A stretch of 64,000 nt of DNA, from the NCBI RefSeq assembly GCF_024105665.1, contig NZ_JAAAMK010000004.1:231487-295486 (forward strand), written 5' to 3'. This DNA is from Aliihoeflea aestuarii. GTDB taxonomy: Bacteria; Pseudomonadota; Alphaproteobacteria; Rhizobiales; Rhizobiaceae. The notes below the pieces were generated by a model, which ran no database searches, was not told the DNA's origin, and was given only the letters and a program-made list of their open reading frames with translations. The position numbers were made by a program, and so were the translations under genes. Below, one piece after another: positions 57,257-64,000 of this stretch (position 1 is its first letter; every line of letters begins with the position of its first letter).

Positions 57257-58140
57257 TGCGAAAGCCCTTCCACGATCGTCTGCGTCGTCACGCGAAGGAG
57301 GTCGAGATAGGTCGGCACCGGCCCATCCGCCTCGGAAAGGGAATCGACGTAGAGAACGCCGCCATAGGCGGCTCCCGTCTCGCGCGCGACCTGTTGCGCG
57401 GGGGCGGCGGAAACCGTGCTTTCGGAGAATACAGCCGGGATGGCGTTTTCGCGCACCTTGTCGATCACGCGGCGCACCTGCTGCGGCGTGCCCTGCGCAT
57501 CGGCATTGATCGGCCACAGATAGAGTTCCTTCAGGCCCAGATCACGCGCGAGATAGGAGAACGCGCCCTCGCTCGTCACCAGCCAGCGGCGCTCTTCGGG
57601 GATCGCGGCAAGTTCGTCGCGCAGCGGCGCGATCGCGTTTTCGATCTCGCTCTTATAGGTCTCGGCATTCGCCCTGTAGGTCTCGGCGTTGTCCGGATCA
57701 TGTTCGGCGAAGGCGGCGGCGATGTTGTCGACATAGATCAGCGCATCGGACGGCGACATCCAGGCATGCGGGTTGGGCTGGCCCTCATAGGGGCCTTCGC
57801 CGATGCCCATCGGCTCGACGCCGTCGGAGACGACAGCGCTCGGCACCTCCGACAAATTGGCGAAGAAGCGCTCGAACCACAATTCGAGATTGAGCCCGTT
57901 CCACAGGATGAGGTCGGCATCCTGCGCGCGCACCAGATCGCGGGGCGTCGGCTGGTATTCGTGGATTTCCGCACCGGGACGCGTAATGGATTCGACGCTC
58001 GCCGCATCTCCGGCGACGTTGCGCGCCATATCGGCGATGACGGTGAAGGTCGTCACTACCTTGAATCCGTCATCGGCGCGCGCGCCGGTGGCAAGAAGAA
58101 CGAGGCTGGTCGCCACGGCGAGGCTACGCAAAATTCGCAT
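57253..58140 (-). CDS. metal ABC transporter substrate-binding protein (SitA/MntA-like)
   Basis: 295 residues from ATG 58140 with a signal peptide ending near GARA. Cluster A-I (TroA/PsaA) family: the ligand His in [31 protein letters not shown], Glu in [12 protein letters not shown] and a late Asp in [11 protein letters not shown]. That His-His-Glu-Asp set fits manganese or ferrous iron rather than zinc, and there is no His-rich loop. First gene of the operon, controlled from a Mur-like box at 58207-58227. Confidence 0.92.
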   Translation of the reverse strand: MRILRSLAVATSLVLLATGARADDGFKVVTTFTVIADMARNVAGDAASVESITRPGAEIHEYQPTPRDLVRAQDADLILWNGLNLELWFERFFANLSEVPSAVVSDGVEPMGIGEGPYEGQPNPHAWMSPSDALIYVDNIAAAFAEHDPDNAETYRANAETYKSEIENAIAPLRDELAAIPEERRWLVTSEGAFSYLARDLGLKELYLWPINADAQGTPQQVRRVIDKVRENAIPAVFSESTVSAAPAQQVARETGAAYGGVLYVDSLSEADGPVPTYLDLLRVTTQTIVEGLSQ

Positions 58141-58206
58141 GAGAAATAGACGCTCCGATGTTTCCGTTGCTGCATACGTAGCGCCAGAACGATCGGACGT
58201 CAATGC

Positions 58207-58227
58207 AATTGCAAATCGTTTGCAATT
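58207..58227. promoter_or_regulatory. Mur/Fur-type box between the metal transporter and its regulator
   Basis: Nine-base arms AATTGCAAA and TTTGCAATT are perfectly complementary around TCG. This resembles the rhizobial manganese-responsive (Mur) sequences upstream of sit genes. It lies 67 bases before the binding-protein start (58140, leftward) and 63 bases before the Fur-family gene (58290, rightward), so it could control both. Confidence 0.7.
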
Positions 58228-58289
58228 AGAGCGGCAGTTGCGAAAGTGACGCTTTGCATCGCATTCCCAACTGGCGCATAGTCCGCCTC

Positions 58290-58739
58290 ATGAATGAGCC
58301 GCACCCGACCCGCCCCGATTACGAAGCCGAATTGCGCAAGACCGGCGTGCGCATCACCCGGCCGCGCAAGGTGATCCTGTCGATCCTGTCGGATGCCGGC
58401 GACCATCCTGACGCGCTGGAAATCTTCAAGCGTGCGGTCGAAATCGATTCGGGAATTTCGCTGTCCACCGTCTATCGGACGATGAAATTGCTGGAGGAGA
58501 TCGGCGCCATCCATCGCCACGCCTTCGAAGGCGGCCCGTCGCGTTTCGAACCGGCGGGCGAGGAGCATCACGACCATCTGATCGACATCGAGACCGGCGA
58601 CGTGATCGAATTCCACTCAGCTCGCATCGAGGAATTGCAGGAAGAGATCGCCCGCGAACTCGGCTACGACATCGTCCGTCACCGGCTGGAGCTTTACGGG
58701 CGCAAGCGGCGGGCGGGGAGATCTGCGCGGGGCGGTTAG
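58290..58739 (+). CDS. mur: Fur-family regulator, probable manganese uptake regulator Mur
   Basis: 149 residues from ATG 58290. Fur winged helix ([34 protein letters not shown], given as one domain at residues 15-50), [19 protein letters not shown], then the metal-site [18 protein letters not shown]. No C-terminal CxxC zinc sites. In Rhizobiales the Fur homologue acts mainly as Mur on sit genes, and the divergent location here supports that. Iron-responsive Fur function remains possible. Confidence 0.85.
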   Translation: MNEPHPTRPDYEAELRKTGVRITRPRKVILSILSDAGDHPDALEIFKRAVEIDSGISLSTVYRTMKLLEEIGAIHRHAFEGGPSRFEPAGEEHHDHLIDIETGDVIEFHSARIEELQEEIARELGYDIVRHRLELYGRKRRAGRSARGG

Positions 58740-58769
58740 TCGGATGACGAAAAGTCGATTCATCTGATG

Positions 58770-58873
58770 CCGTCACCCCTGTGCTCGTCACAAGGGTCCA
58801 TGCCTCATCGGCAGCGACGGGCGCGATGGGGAAGTCGAGGCCTGGATTCCTGTGACAAGCACAGGAATGACGG
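58770..58873. repeat. paired family-A repeat, reversed order
   Basis: Inverted unit 58770-58802 (stem CCCCTGTG with CACAAGGG, one mismatch) comes first, forward unit 58841-58873 second. It lies between the convergent mur and zur genes; 22 bases remain before the zur stop. Confidence 0.88.
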
Positions 58874-58895
58874 CGGTGGTGTGGTTACGCCGAAT

Positions 58896-59294
58896 TCAGG
58901 CCGCCAGACACGCCGCGCAGGTGCCACGAATCTCGATCGCGGTCTTGGTCGGCTTGAAGCCATGCTCGCGCGACCAGACGCCGAGCCGCTGCTCGACGGT
59001 CTCGTCCGAAAATTCCTCGACCTGCCCGCACTTTTCGCAGATCGCGAAGGCGAGGCTGCCGTGGCCGTGACAATGCGGCCCGGCGCAGGCGACGAACGAG
59101 TTGATCGATTCGAGCCGATGGACAAGCCCGTAATCGGTGAGCTTGTCGAGCGCACGGTAGACCTGAAGCGGCGCGCGGAAGCCGCGGTCGCGCAGCCGGT
59201 CGAGGATCGTATAGGCCGAAAGCGGGCCGTCGGCGGCCGACAATGTGCCGAAGACGAGTTCCTGGTTTTTCGTCAGATCGTGATGGGCGTTCAT
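58896..59294 (-). CDS. zur: zinc uptake regulator Zur (Fur family)
   Basis: 132 residues from ATG 59294, overlapping the znuB stop by four bases. Winged helix with PLQVYRALDKLTDYGLVHRLES, the regulatory-site HCHGHGSLAFAICEKCGQVEEF and the C-terminal CAAC. The two CxxC pairs (CEKC and CAAC) build the structural zinc site typical of Zur and absent from the Mur protein. It represses znu genes when zinc is sufficient. Third gene of znuC-znuB-zur. Confidence 0.92.
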   Translation of the reverse strand: MNAHHDLTKNQELVFGTLSAADGPLSAYTILDRLRDRGFRAPLQVYRALDKLTDYGLVHRLESINSFVACAGPHCHGHGSLAFAICEKCGQVEEFSDETVEQRLGVWSREHGFKPTKTAIEIRGTCAACLAA

Positions 59295-60097
59295 GGCAAG
59301 GCTTTCGAGGGTCGGCTTGCGAAGGAAACGAGGCTGAGCAGGAAAATGACGAGCGCGGCGACGACGATCGACGGCCCGGACGGCGTATCGAAATGCAGCG
59401 AACCGTAAAGCCCGCCGGTCACCGCCGCAACGCCGATCAGCGACGCGAAGAGAGCCATCATCTCCGGCGTGGTCGCGAAGCGGCGGGCGGTGGCGGCCGG
59501 GATGATCAGTAGCGACGTGATCAGGAGGATGCCGACGATCTTCATGGCGATGGCAATGATCAGCGCCATCAAAAGCATGAAGACGAAGCGCGCGCGCTCC
59601 GGTGCCATGCCTTCCGCCTCGGCCAGTTCCTCGTTGACGGTGGACGCGAGGAGCGGCTTCCACAGCCATGCCATGATGGCAAGAATGATCGCGCCACCGC
59701 CATAGACGAAGGCGATATCCGCGCGCGAAACGGCGAGGATGTCGCCGAACAGGAACCCCATCAGATCGACGCGCACCCAACTCATGAAGGCGACCATGAC
59801 GAGGCCGAGCGCGAGCGTGGAATGCGACAGGATGCCGAGCAGCGCGTCCGTCGAGAGCGCGCCGCGCCGTTGCAGCAGGAGCAGCGCGATCGAGACCAGC
59901 GAGGCGACGAGAAAGACGCCAGCCATCAGATTGATCTGGAACAGGAAGGCGAGCGCGACGCCAAGCAGCGCCGAATGCGCCATCGTGTCGCCGAAATAGG
60001 CCATGCGCCGCCACACGATGAAGCAGCCGAGCGGCCCAACCGTGAGCGCGACGCCGATGCCGGCCAGAAGCGCGCGGGCGAAGAAGTCGTCAAACAT
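59291..60097 (-). CDS. znuB: zinc ABC transporter permease ZnuB
   Basis: 268 residues from ATG 60097, with about eight helices. PLGCFIVWRRMAYFGDTMAHSALLGVAL and KIVGILLITSLLIIPAATARRFA are the ABC-3 permease motifs in the ZnuB form. Its start overlaps the end of znuC by eight bases. Confidence 0.93.
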   Translation of the reverse strand: MFDDFFARALLAGIGVALTVGPLGCFIVWRRMAYFGDTMAHSALLGVALAFLFQINLMAGVFLVASLVSIALLLLQRRGALSTDALLGILSHSTLALGLVMVAFMSWVRVDLMGFLFGDILAVSRADIAFVYGGGAIILAIMAWLWKPLLASTVNEELAEAEGMAPERARFVFMLLMALIIAIAMKIVGILLITSLLIIPAATARRFATTPEMMALFASLIGVAAVTGGLYGSLHFDTPSGPSIVVAALVIFLLSLVSFASRPSKALP

Positions 60098-60947
60098 GGC
60101 GCGTATCGTGGCTGTGGTCGTGGGCATACCCGTGGTCGTGATCGTGGTGCCCGTCGTCGGGATGGCAGTGCTCAGTCACGGAGCCGTCCTGATGCAGGAC
60201 GCGCCCGTCCGCCAGATGGGTGTGGTCGTGGCGGTGGCGGTAGATGCCGAGCGTTTCGGCGGCGCGCGCGCCGAACAATTGCAGATATTCCGGGCTGGCG
60301 GCGACCGTCTGCGGCGTGCCGCGGCAGCACACATGGCCATTGAGGCAGATCACCGTGTCGGTATCCGCCATGACGACGTGAAGGTCGTGCGAAATGAGAA
60401 GGATGCCGCAGCCCGTATCGTTGCGGATTTTCCCGATGAGATCGTAAAGCGCGACCTCGCCGGAAAAATCGACGCCCTGCACCGGCTCGTCGAGGACCAG
60501 AAGGTCAGGCTTGCGCGCGATCGCTCGGGCCAGAAGCACGCGCTGGAATTCACCGCCCGACAGGCTCTGTACCTGCGCTTTCGCCAGATGCGCGACGCCG
60601 GTCGCCTCGAGCGCGGCGCCGACTTCGGCGCGGGTCGGCGTACCGGTCAGCCGCATCAGCCGCTCGACGGTCAGCGGCAGGGTCCAGTCGATGGCGAGCT
60701 TTTGCGGCACATAGCCGACCTTCAGCCCCGGCTTGCGCGCGACCTTGCCTTCCTGCGGCTTGAGGATACCGATTGCGGTCTTCGCGGTCGTGCTCTTGCC
60801 CGACCCGTTCGGGCCGATCAGCGTCACGATCTCGCCGGGGCGCACGGCCATGTCGACGCCGCGCACGAGCCAGCGCCCTGCGCGATGAACGCCGGCGCCG
60901 GCGAGCTGCACCAGCACCTCGCCGGAAATTTCGGGTCTTTTCAGCAT
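60090..60947 (-). CDS. znuC: zinc ABC transporter ATPase ZnuC with His-rich tail
   Basis: 285 residues. Walker A IGPNGSGKSTTAK, signature SLSGGEFQRVLLARAIA and Walker B LLVLDEPVQGVD. Beyond the ATPase core, from about residue 237, the tail is rich in histidine and aspartate (HRHDHTHLADG, then HHDHDHGYAHDHSHD), suggesting cytoplasmic zinc binding. First gene of znuC-znuB-zur, divergent from znuA. Confidence 0.93.
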   Translation of the reverse strand: MLKRPEISGEVLVQLAGAGVHRAGRWLVRGVDMAVRPGEIVTLIGPNGSGKSTTAKTAIGILKPQEGKVARKPGLKVGYVPQKLAIDWTLPLTVERLMRLTGTPTRAEVGAALEATGVAHLAKAQVQSLSGGEFQRVLLARAIARKPDLLVLDEPVQGVDFSGEVALYDLIGKIRNDTGCGILLISHDLHVVMADTDTVICLNGHVCCRGTPQTVAASPEYLQLFGARAAETLGIYRHRHDHTHLADGRVLHQDGSVTEHCHPDDGHHDHDHGYAHDHSHDTRHV

Positions 60948-61000
60948 GGCTGCACTTTCGAAATCTGCATTGCCGGGCTTGCCAAGGCGATATAGCGGAC

Positions 61001-61039
61001 GTTATAGCGTTACGCAACAAATGTAATGTTATTACGCAT
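61001..61039. promoter_or_regulatory. candidate Zur site(s) between znuC and znuA
   Basis: GTAAT-GTT-ATTAC at 61023-61035 is a perfect inverted repeat directly before znuA. GTTATAGCGTTAC at 61001-61013 is a weaker half-match to the GTTATANTATAAC-like Zur consensus. The 94-base divergent region is where Zur would act on both znu operons. Confidence 0.5.
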
Positions 61040-61041
61040 GG

Positions 61042-62076
61042 ATGATCGATATGACGCGATTTCGCACCTCCCTTCTTTCTGCAACGGCGCTCGCGCTCAT
61101 CGCGTCCGGCCCGGCCTTCGCGCTTGACGGCGTCGTCGCCTCGATCAAGCCGGTTCATTCGCTGGTGGCCGCCGTCATGGAAGGTGTCGGCGAACCGTCG
61201 CTGATCGTCCAGGGCGCGGGCTCGCCCCACACCTATTCGATGCGACCGTCCGAAGCACGGATGCTGGAAGGCGCGTCCGTCCTGTTCTGGATCGGACCGG
61301 ACCTCGAAATGTTCTTGCGGGCGCCGGTGGAGACGCTGGCCGGCAATGCGACCGTGGTCGAACTCGGCGCGGCCGACGGCCTGACCGTCCTGCCCTATCG
61401 CGAAGGCGGCCCGTTCGAAAGCCACGATCACGCGCATGACCATGAGGCGAGCGAGGGCGGTCACGACCACAGCCATGATCACGACAGCGCGGATCACGCC
61501 CATAATGACGCCGACGAGCATGCACACGACCATAGCCACGATCATGGGCACGGTGCGTATGACACGCATCTGTGGCTCGATCCGGAGAACGCCAAAGTGT
61601 TCGTCGGCGAGATCGAAGCGGCGCTGTCCGCAGCCGATCCCGACAATGCCGAGACCTATGCGCAGAACGCGGCGGCGACGGTGGAGCGTCTCGACGGGCT
61701 GATCGAGGACACGCGCGCGGCGCTCGAAGCCGTCGAGAACCGTGGCTTCGTCGTCTTCCACGACGCCTATCAATATTACGAGAACCGGTTCGACTTCCCC
61801 GCTGCCGGGTCGATCACCGTAAGCCCCGAAGTGATGCCGGGCGCGCAGCGTCTCGGTGAAATCCGCGACCGTATCCGCGAACTCGGCGTCGCCTGCGTCT
61901 TCTCCGAGCCGCAATTCGAGCCGCGCCTCGTTTCCGTGGTGATGGAGGGGACGGATGCACGCGCGGGCGTGCTCGACCCCTACGGTGCCGATCTGGCCGA
62001 CGGACCGGACACCTATTTCGAAGCGATGGCGAACCTGACCACGTCCCTGACGCAATGCCTTAACGGCGAAGGCTGA
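61042..62076 (+). CDS. znuA: zinc ABC transporter substrate-binding protein ZnuA
   Basis: 344 residues. The signal peptide ends near GPAFA. Zinc ligands: His in SIKPVHSLVAAV, a long central His/Asp loop (residues about 127-175, many H-D-H repeats), HLWLDPENAKVF and FHDAYQYYENRF with the third His. It captures zinc in the periplasm for ZnuBC. ATG 61051 is an alternative start. A strong terminator follows. Confidence 0.95.
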   Translation: MIDMTRFRTSLLSATALALIASGPAFALDGVVASIKPVHSLVAAVMEGVGEPSLIVQGAGSPHTYSMRPSEARMLEGASVLFWIGPDLEMFLRAPVETLAGNATVVELGAADGLTVLPYREGGPFESHDHAHDHEASEGGHDHSHDHDSADHAHNDADEHAHDHSHDHGHGAYDTHLWLDPENAKVFVGEIEAALSAADPDNAETYAQNAAATVERLDGLIEDTRAALEAVENRGFVVFHDAYQYYENRFDFPAAGSITVSPEVMPGAQRLGEIRDRIRELGVACVFSEPQFEPRLVSVVMEGTDARAGVLDPYGADLADGPDTYFEAMANLTTSLTQCLNGEG

Positions 62077-62091
62077 CGCCAGGCCGAGAAG

Positions 62092-62118
62092 GGCGGGCCG
62101 CGTGCCCGCCTTTATTTT
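62092..62118 (+). terminator. rho-independent terminator of znuA
   Basis: A 7-bp G+C stem (GGCGGGC / GCCCGCC) with a 5-base loop is followed at once by TTTATTTT. It lies 15 bases after the znuA stop and separates znuA from the next gene. Confidence 0.9.
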
Positions 62119-62126
62119 GCCGACAC

Positions 62127-62143
62127 ATGTTATAATATTACAT
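62127..62143. promoter_or_regulatory. Zur box upstream of the COG0523 GTPase gene
   Basis: ATGTTATAATATTACAT is a 17-bp near-palindrome (one mismatched pair) that fits the ATGTTATANTATAACAT form of alphaproteobacterial Zur sites. It lies 10 bases before ATG 62154, so bound Zur would cover the promoter or start region. Confidence 0.7.
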
Positions 62144-62153
62144 AGAGTTCATT

Positions 62154-63362
62154 ATGTCTGACAACCGCCTTCCGGTGACCGTCCTGTCCGGCTTTCTCGG
62201 CGCGGGAAAGACGACCCTTCTCAATCATATCCTCAACAACCGGCAAGGTCGCCGCGTCGCCGTGATCGTCAACGACATGAGCGAGGTGAACATCGACGCC
62301 GCACTCGTGCGCGACGGCGGCGCGGACCTGTCCCGCACCGACGAGAAACTGGTCGAGATGACCAATGGCTGCATCTGCTGCACGCTGCGCGACGATCTTC
62401 TGGCCGAGGTTCGCAGGCTGGCGGACGAGGGGCGGTTCGATCATCTGCTGATCGAATCGACGGGCATTTCGGAGCCCTTGCCGGTCGCCGCCACGTTCGG
62501 CTTTCGCGACGAGGCGGGGGTGAGTCTTTCCGACATCGCACGCCTCGACACGATGGTGACGGTCGTCGATGCGGCGAACCTGACACGCGACTATGCCTCG
62601 GCGGATTTCCTGCGTGACCGGGGAGAGGTCGCCGGAGAGGGCGACGACCGTGCGCTGGTCGACCTTCTCGTCGAGCAGATCGAGTTCGCCGATGTCGTCA
62701 TCCTCAACAAGATCTCGGCCGCCTTGCCGCAGGAACATGAGCAGGCGCGCGCGATCATCCGCGCGCTCAACCCGGATGCGTATGTGATCGAAACCGATTT
62801 CGCGAAAGTGGCGCTCGGTGAGGTCCTGGGCACCGGCCGCTTCGATTTCGATCGGGCCGAGACGCACCCGCTCTGGTTCAAGGAACTGCACGGTTTCGCC
62901 GATCACGTTCCCGAAACCGAGGAATACGGCGTCCGCTCCTTCGTCTATCGGGCGCGCAGGCCCTTCGTGCCCGAACGGCTGAAGGCCTTCATCGACCGCG
63001 AATGGCCGGGCGTCATCCGTGCGAAGGGATTCTTCTGGCTGGCGACGCGCCCGCACTATGTCGGCGAGATCAGCCAGGCGGGAGCGCTGGTCCGCACGCA
63101 AAGGCGCGGCTTGTGGTGGGCCGCCGCGCCAAAGAGCCGCTGGCCGGACGACGCCGAATGGCGCGCCGCGATGAAGCCTTACCTCGATCCTGAATGGGGG
63201 GACCGGCGGCAGGAGATCGTCTTCATCGGCGCACATCCGATGAACGAGGTGCGCATCCGCGCCGAACTGGACGCCTGCCTCGTCGATGCCGACGCGTTCC
63301 TGCCGGAGCGGTGGAAAGAAATGGACGATCCGTTTCCGCAATGGCGCTCCGACATGCAATGA
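62154..63362 (+). CDS. COG0523-family metal-chaperone GTPase (ZigA/CobW-like)
   Basis: 402 residues. G1 [12 protein letters not shown], the metal-binding GCICC (C-x-C-C) at about residue 73-77, G3-like ESTGISEP, G4 LNKIS, and a CobW C-terminal domain from about 280. COG0523 proteins deliver zinc to client enzymes when zinc is scarce. The Zur box directly upstream and the znu neighbours point to zinc rather than cobalt. Confidence 0.9.
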   Translation: MSDNRLPVTVLSGFLGAGKTTLLNHILNNRQGRRVAVIVNDMSEVNIDAALVRDGGADLSRTDEKLVEMTNGCICCTLRDDLLAEVRRLADEGRFDHLLIESTGISEPLPVAATFGFRDEAGVSLSDIARLDTMVTVVDAANLTRDYASADFLRDRGEVAGEGDDRALVDLLVEQIEFADVVILNKISAALPQEHEQARAIIRALNPDAYVIETDFAKVALGEVLGTGRFDFDRAETHPLWFKELHGFADHVPETEEYGVRSFVYRARRPFVPERLKAFIDREWPGVIRAKGFFWLATRPHYVGEISQAGALVRTQRRGLWWAAAPKSRWPDDAEWRAAMKPYLDPEWGDRRQEIVFIGAHPMNEVRIRAELDACLVDADAFLPERWKEMDDPFPQWRSDMQ

Positions 63363-63364
63363 AA

Positions 63365-63388
63365 AAGGCCCCGCCGAAGCGGAGCCTT
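63365..63388 (-). terminator. terminator for the CsbD-like gene
   Basis: Read on the minus strand, AAGGCTCCGC-ttcg-GCGGGGCCTT is a hairpin with one mismatch, followed by a T-run (63366 to 63362). It ends the leftward csbD transcript. It may also serve weakly for the COG0523 gene. Confidence 0.7.
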
Positions 63389-63437
63389 CTGCCGGACCGG
63401 GACCGCCCGCATCCGCGGGCGGCGGTCGTCAAGTGGA

Positions 63438-63635
63438 TCAGTGGCGGGCCGACCAGTCGTCGATTTCGCGCTCGATCTCTTCCTCCGTCTTGCCGTAATG
63501 CGCCTGAAGCTTGCCGGCAAGCTCCTTGCGATTGCCGCGGATCACGTCGAGATCGTCATTGGTGAGCTTGCCCCATTGCTTCTGGGCCTTGCCCTTGAAC
63601 TGTTCCCAATTGCCTTCGATCTGATTCCAGTTCAT
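63438..63635 (-). CDS. CsbD-family stress protein
   Basis: 65 residues, start ATG 63635. The CsbD pattern NWNQIEGNWEQFKGKAQKQWGK is followed by LDVIRGNRKELAGKLQ and YGKTEEEIEREI. Small, very hydrophilic, and typical of general-stress-induced proteins; the molecular role is unknown. The upstream in-frame extension to 63893 runs through a family-A repeat and is not coding. Confidence 0.93.
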   Translation of the reverse strand: MNWNQIEGNWEQFKGKAQKQWGKLTNDDLDVIRGNRKELAGKLQAHYGKTEEEIEREIDDWSARH

Positions 63636-63782
63636 CGCGAAATCCTTCCTCGTTGGTGGATGTCTTGACGGTTGTCCGTCGTGAAGGGCAAACGCGCAAA
63701 ACGCGTGAGCGGTTCCGTCCGGGTTGGGTGCGGCGGCATTGCGGATCGTCGTGGGCGTGGCGCTCGACATGGACCGGCGAGG

Positions 63783-63903
63783 CCTGGATTCCCGTGACGA
63801 GCACAGGAATGACGACTGCATTTTTGGTGGATGTCGATCTTCAAGGTCCGAGTATCGCACCAGCCTCACCTCGGTCATTCCTGTGCTGGTCACAGGAATC
63901 CTG
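63783..63903. repeat. paired family-A repeat near the window end
   Basis: Forward unit 63783-63815 (stem with one mismatch, TTCCCGTG) and inverted unit 63872-63903. The last 97 bases of the window after it show no supported feature. Confidence 0.85.
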
Positions 63904-64000
63904 TGTGTTCGGGGTGGTGTAGAGTGAATGCGGGAAGGATACCGTCGGAATCCTGATCCGCCTGCTGGCGAGACCGAGGCTTGGCCGGGTCCCTTCCCGC

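Overview
The window looks like about 64 kb of chromosome from a free-living alphaproteobacterium, most likely Hyphomicrobiales (Rhizobiales). The grounds are high G+C, the Mur/Zur-type metal regulators, the cysG-DUF2849-cysI-DUF934 order, an S21 protein with a C-terminal tail, a HutF/HutG-type histidine pathway and dense intergenic palindromic repeats. I saw no rRNA, tRNA, CRISPR array, prophage or transposase. The genus is not determinable from what I can see.

Layout. 1-6.3 kb: a truncated unknown gene, putP, a decayed CoA-transferase/AtuA-domain locus with a frameshifted divergent LysR gene, a GT4 glycosyltransferase, a small conserved-looking protein and rpsU. 6.5-9.7 kb: a membrane GGDEF-EAL protein divergent from a SAM-dependent methyltransferase. 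10-14 kb: sulfite assimilation and siroheme operon. 14-16.3 kb: host-attachment-like protein, hydrolase and SDR. 16.4-24 kb: complete histidine utilisation (hutC-hutF divergent from hutI-hutH-hutG-hutU) with a HutC-like operator. 24-30.5 kb: TadG-like protein, gnd, NDUFA9-like protein, TauE/SafE and MFS permeases. 30.8-36.2 kb: an alternative A1-type cytochrome c oxidase cluster with fused subunits I and III, plus CtaG, CopD and DUF2231 proteins.

36.6-52.7 kb is the most coherent and most interesting block: a tryptophan/kynurenine/anthranilate catabolic island. Tryptophan 2,3-dioxygenase, an HGGxW-type kynurenine formamidase and kynureninase would give anthranilate. A 2-aminobenzoate-CoA ligase and a two-domain 2-aminobenzoyl-CoA monooxygenase/reductase would dearomatise it. 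Acyl-CoA dehydrogenase, enoyl-CoA hydratase and SDR enzymes would continue by beta-oxidation-like steps. A five-gene branched-chain-amino-acid-type ABC importer, a RidA protein, a MarR regulator and a stand-alone Lrp ligand-binding domain accompany them. A 30-bp near-palindrome in the divergent promoter is a good MarR operator candidate.

52.8-64 kb: a GH13 alpha-glucosidase, then metal homeostasis: a manganese/iron-type ABC importer divergent from a Mur/Fur regulator across a perfect Mur-like box; znuC-znuB-zur divergent from znuA; a Zur-box-controlled COG0523 GTPase; and a CsbD-like stress protein.

At least four families of short palindromic repeats occupy intergenic and intercistronic gaps, including gaps inside the hut and kynurenine operons. 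One copy supplies the stop codon of a metal-transporter permease.
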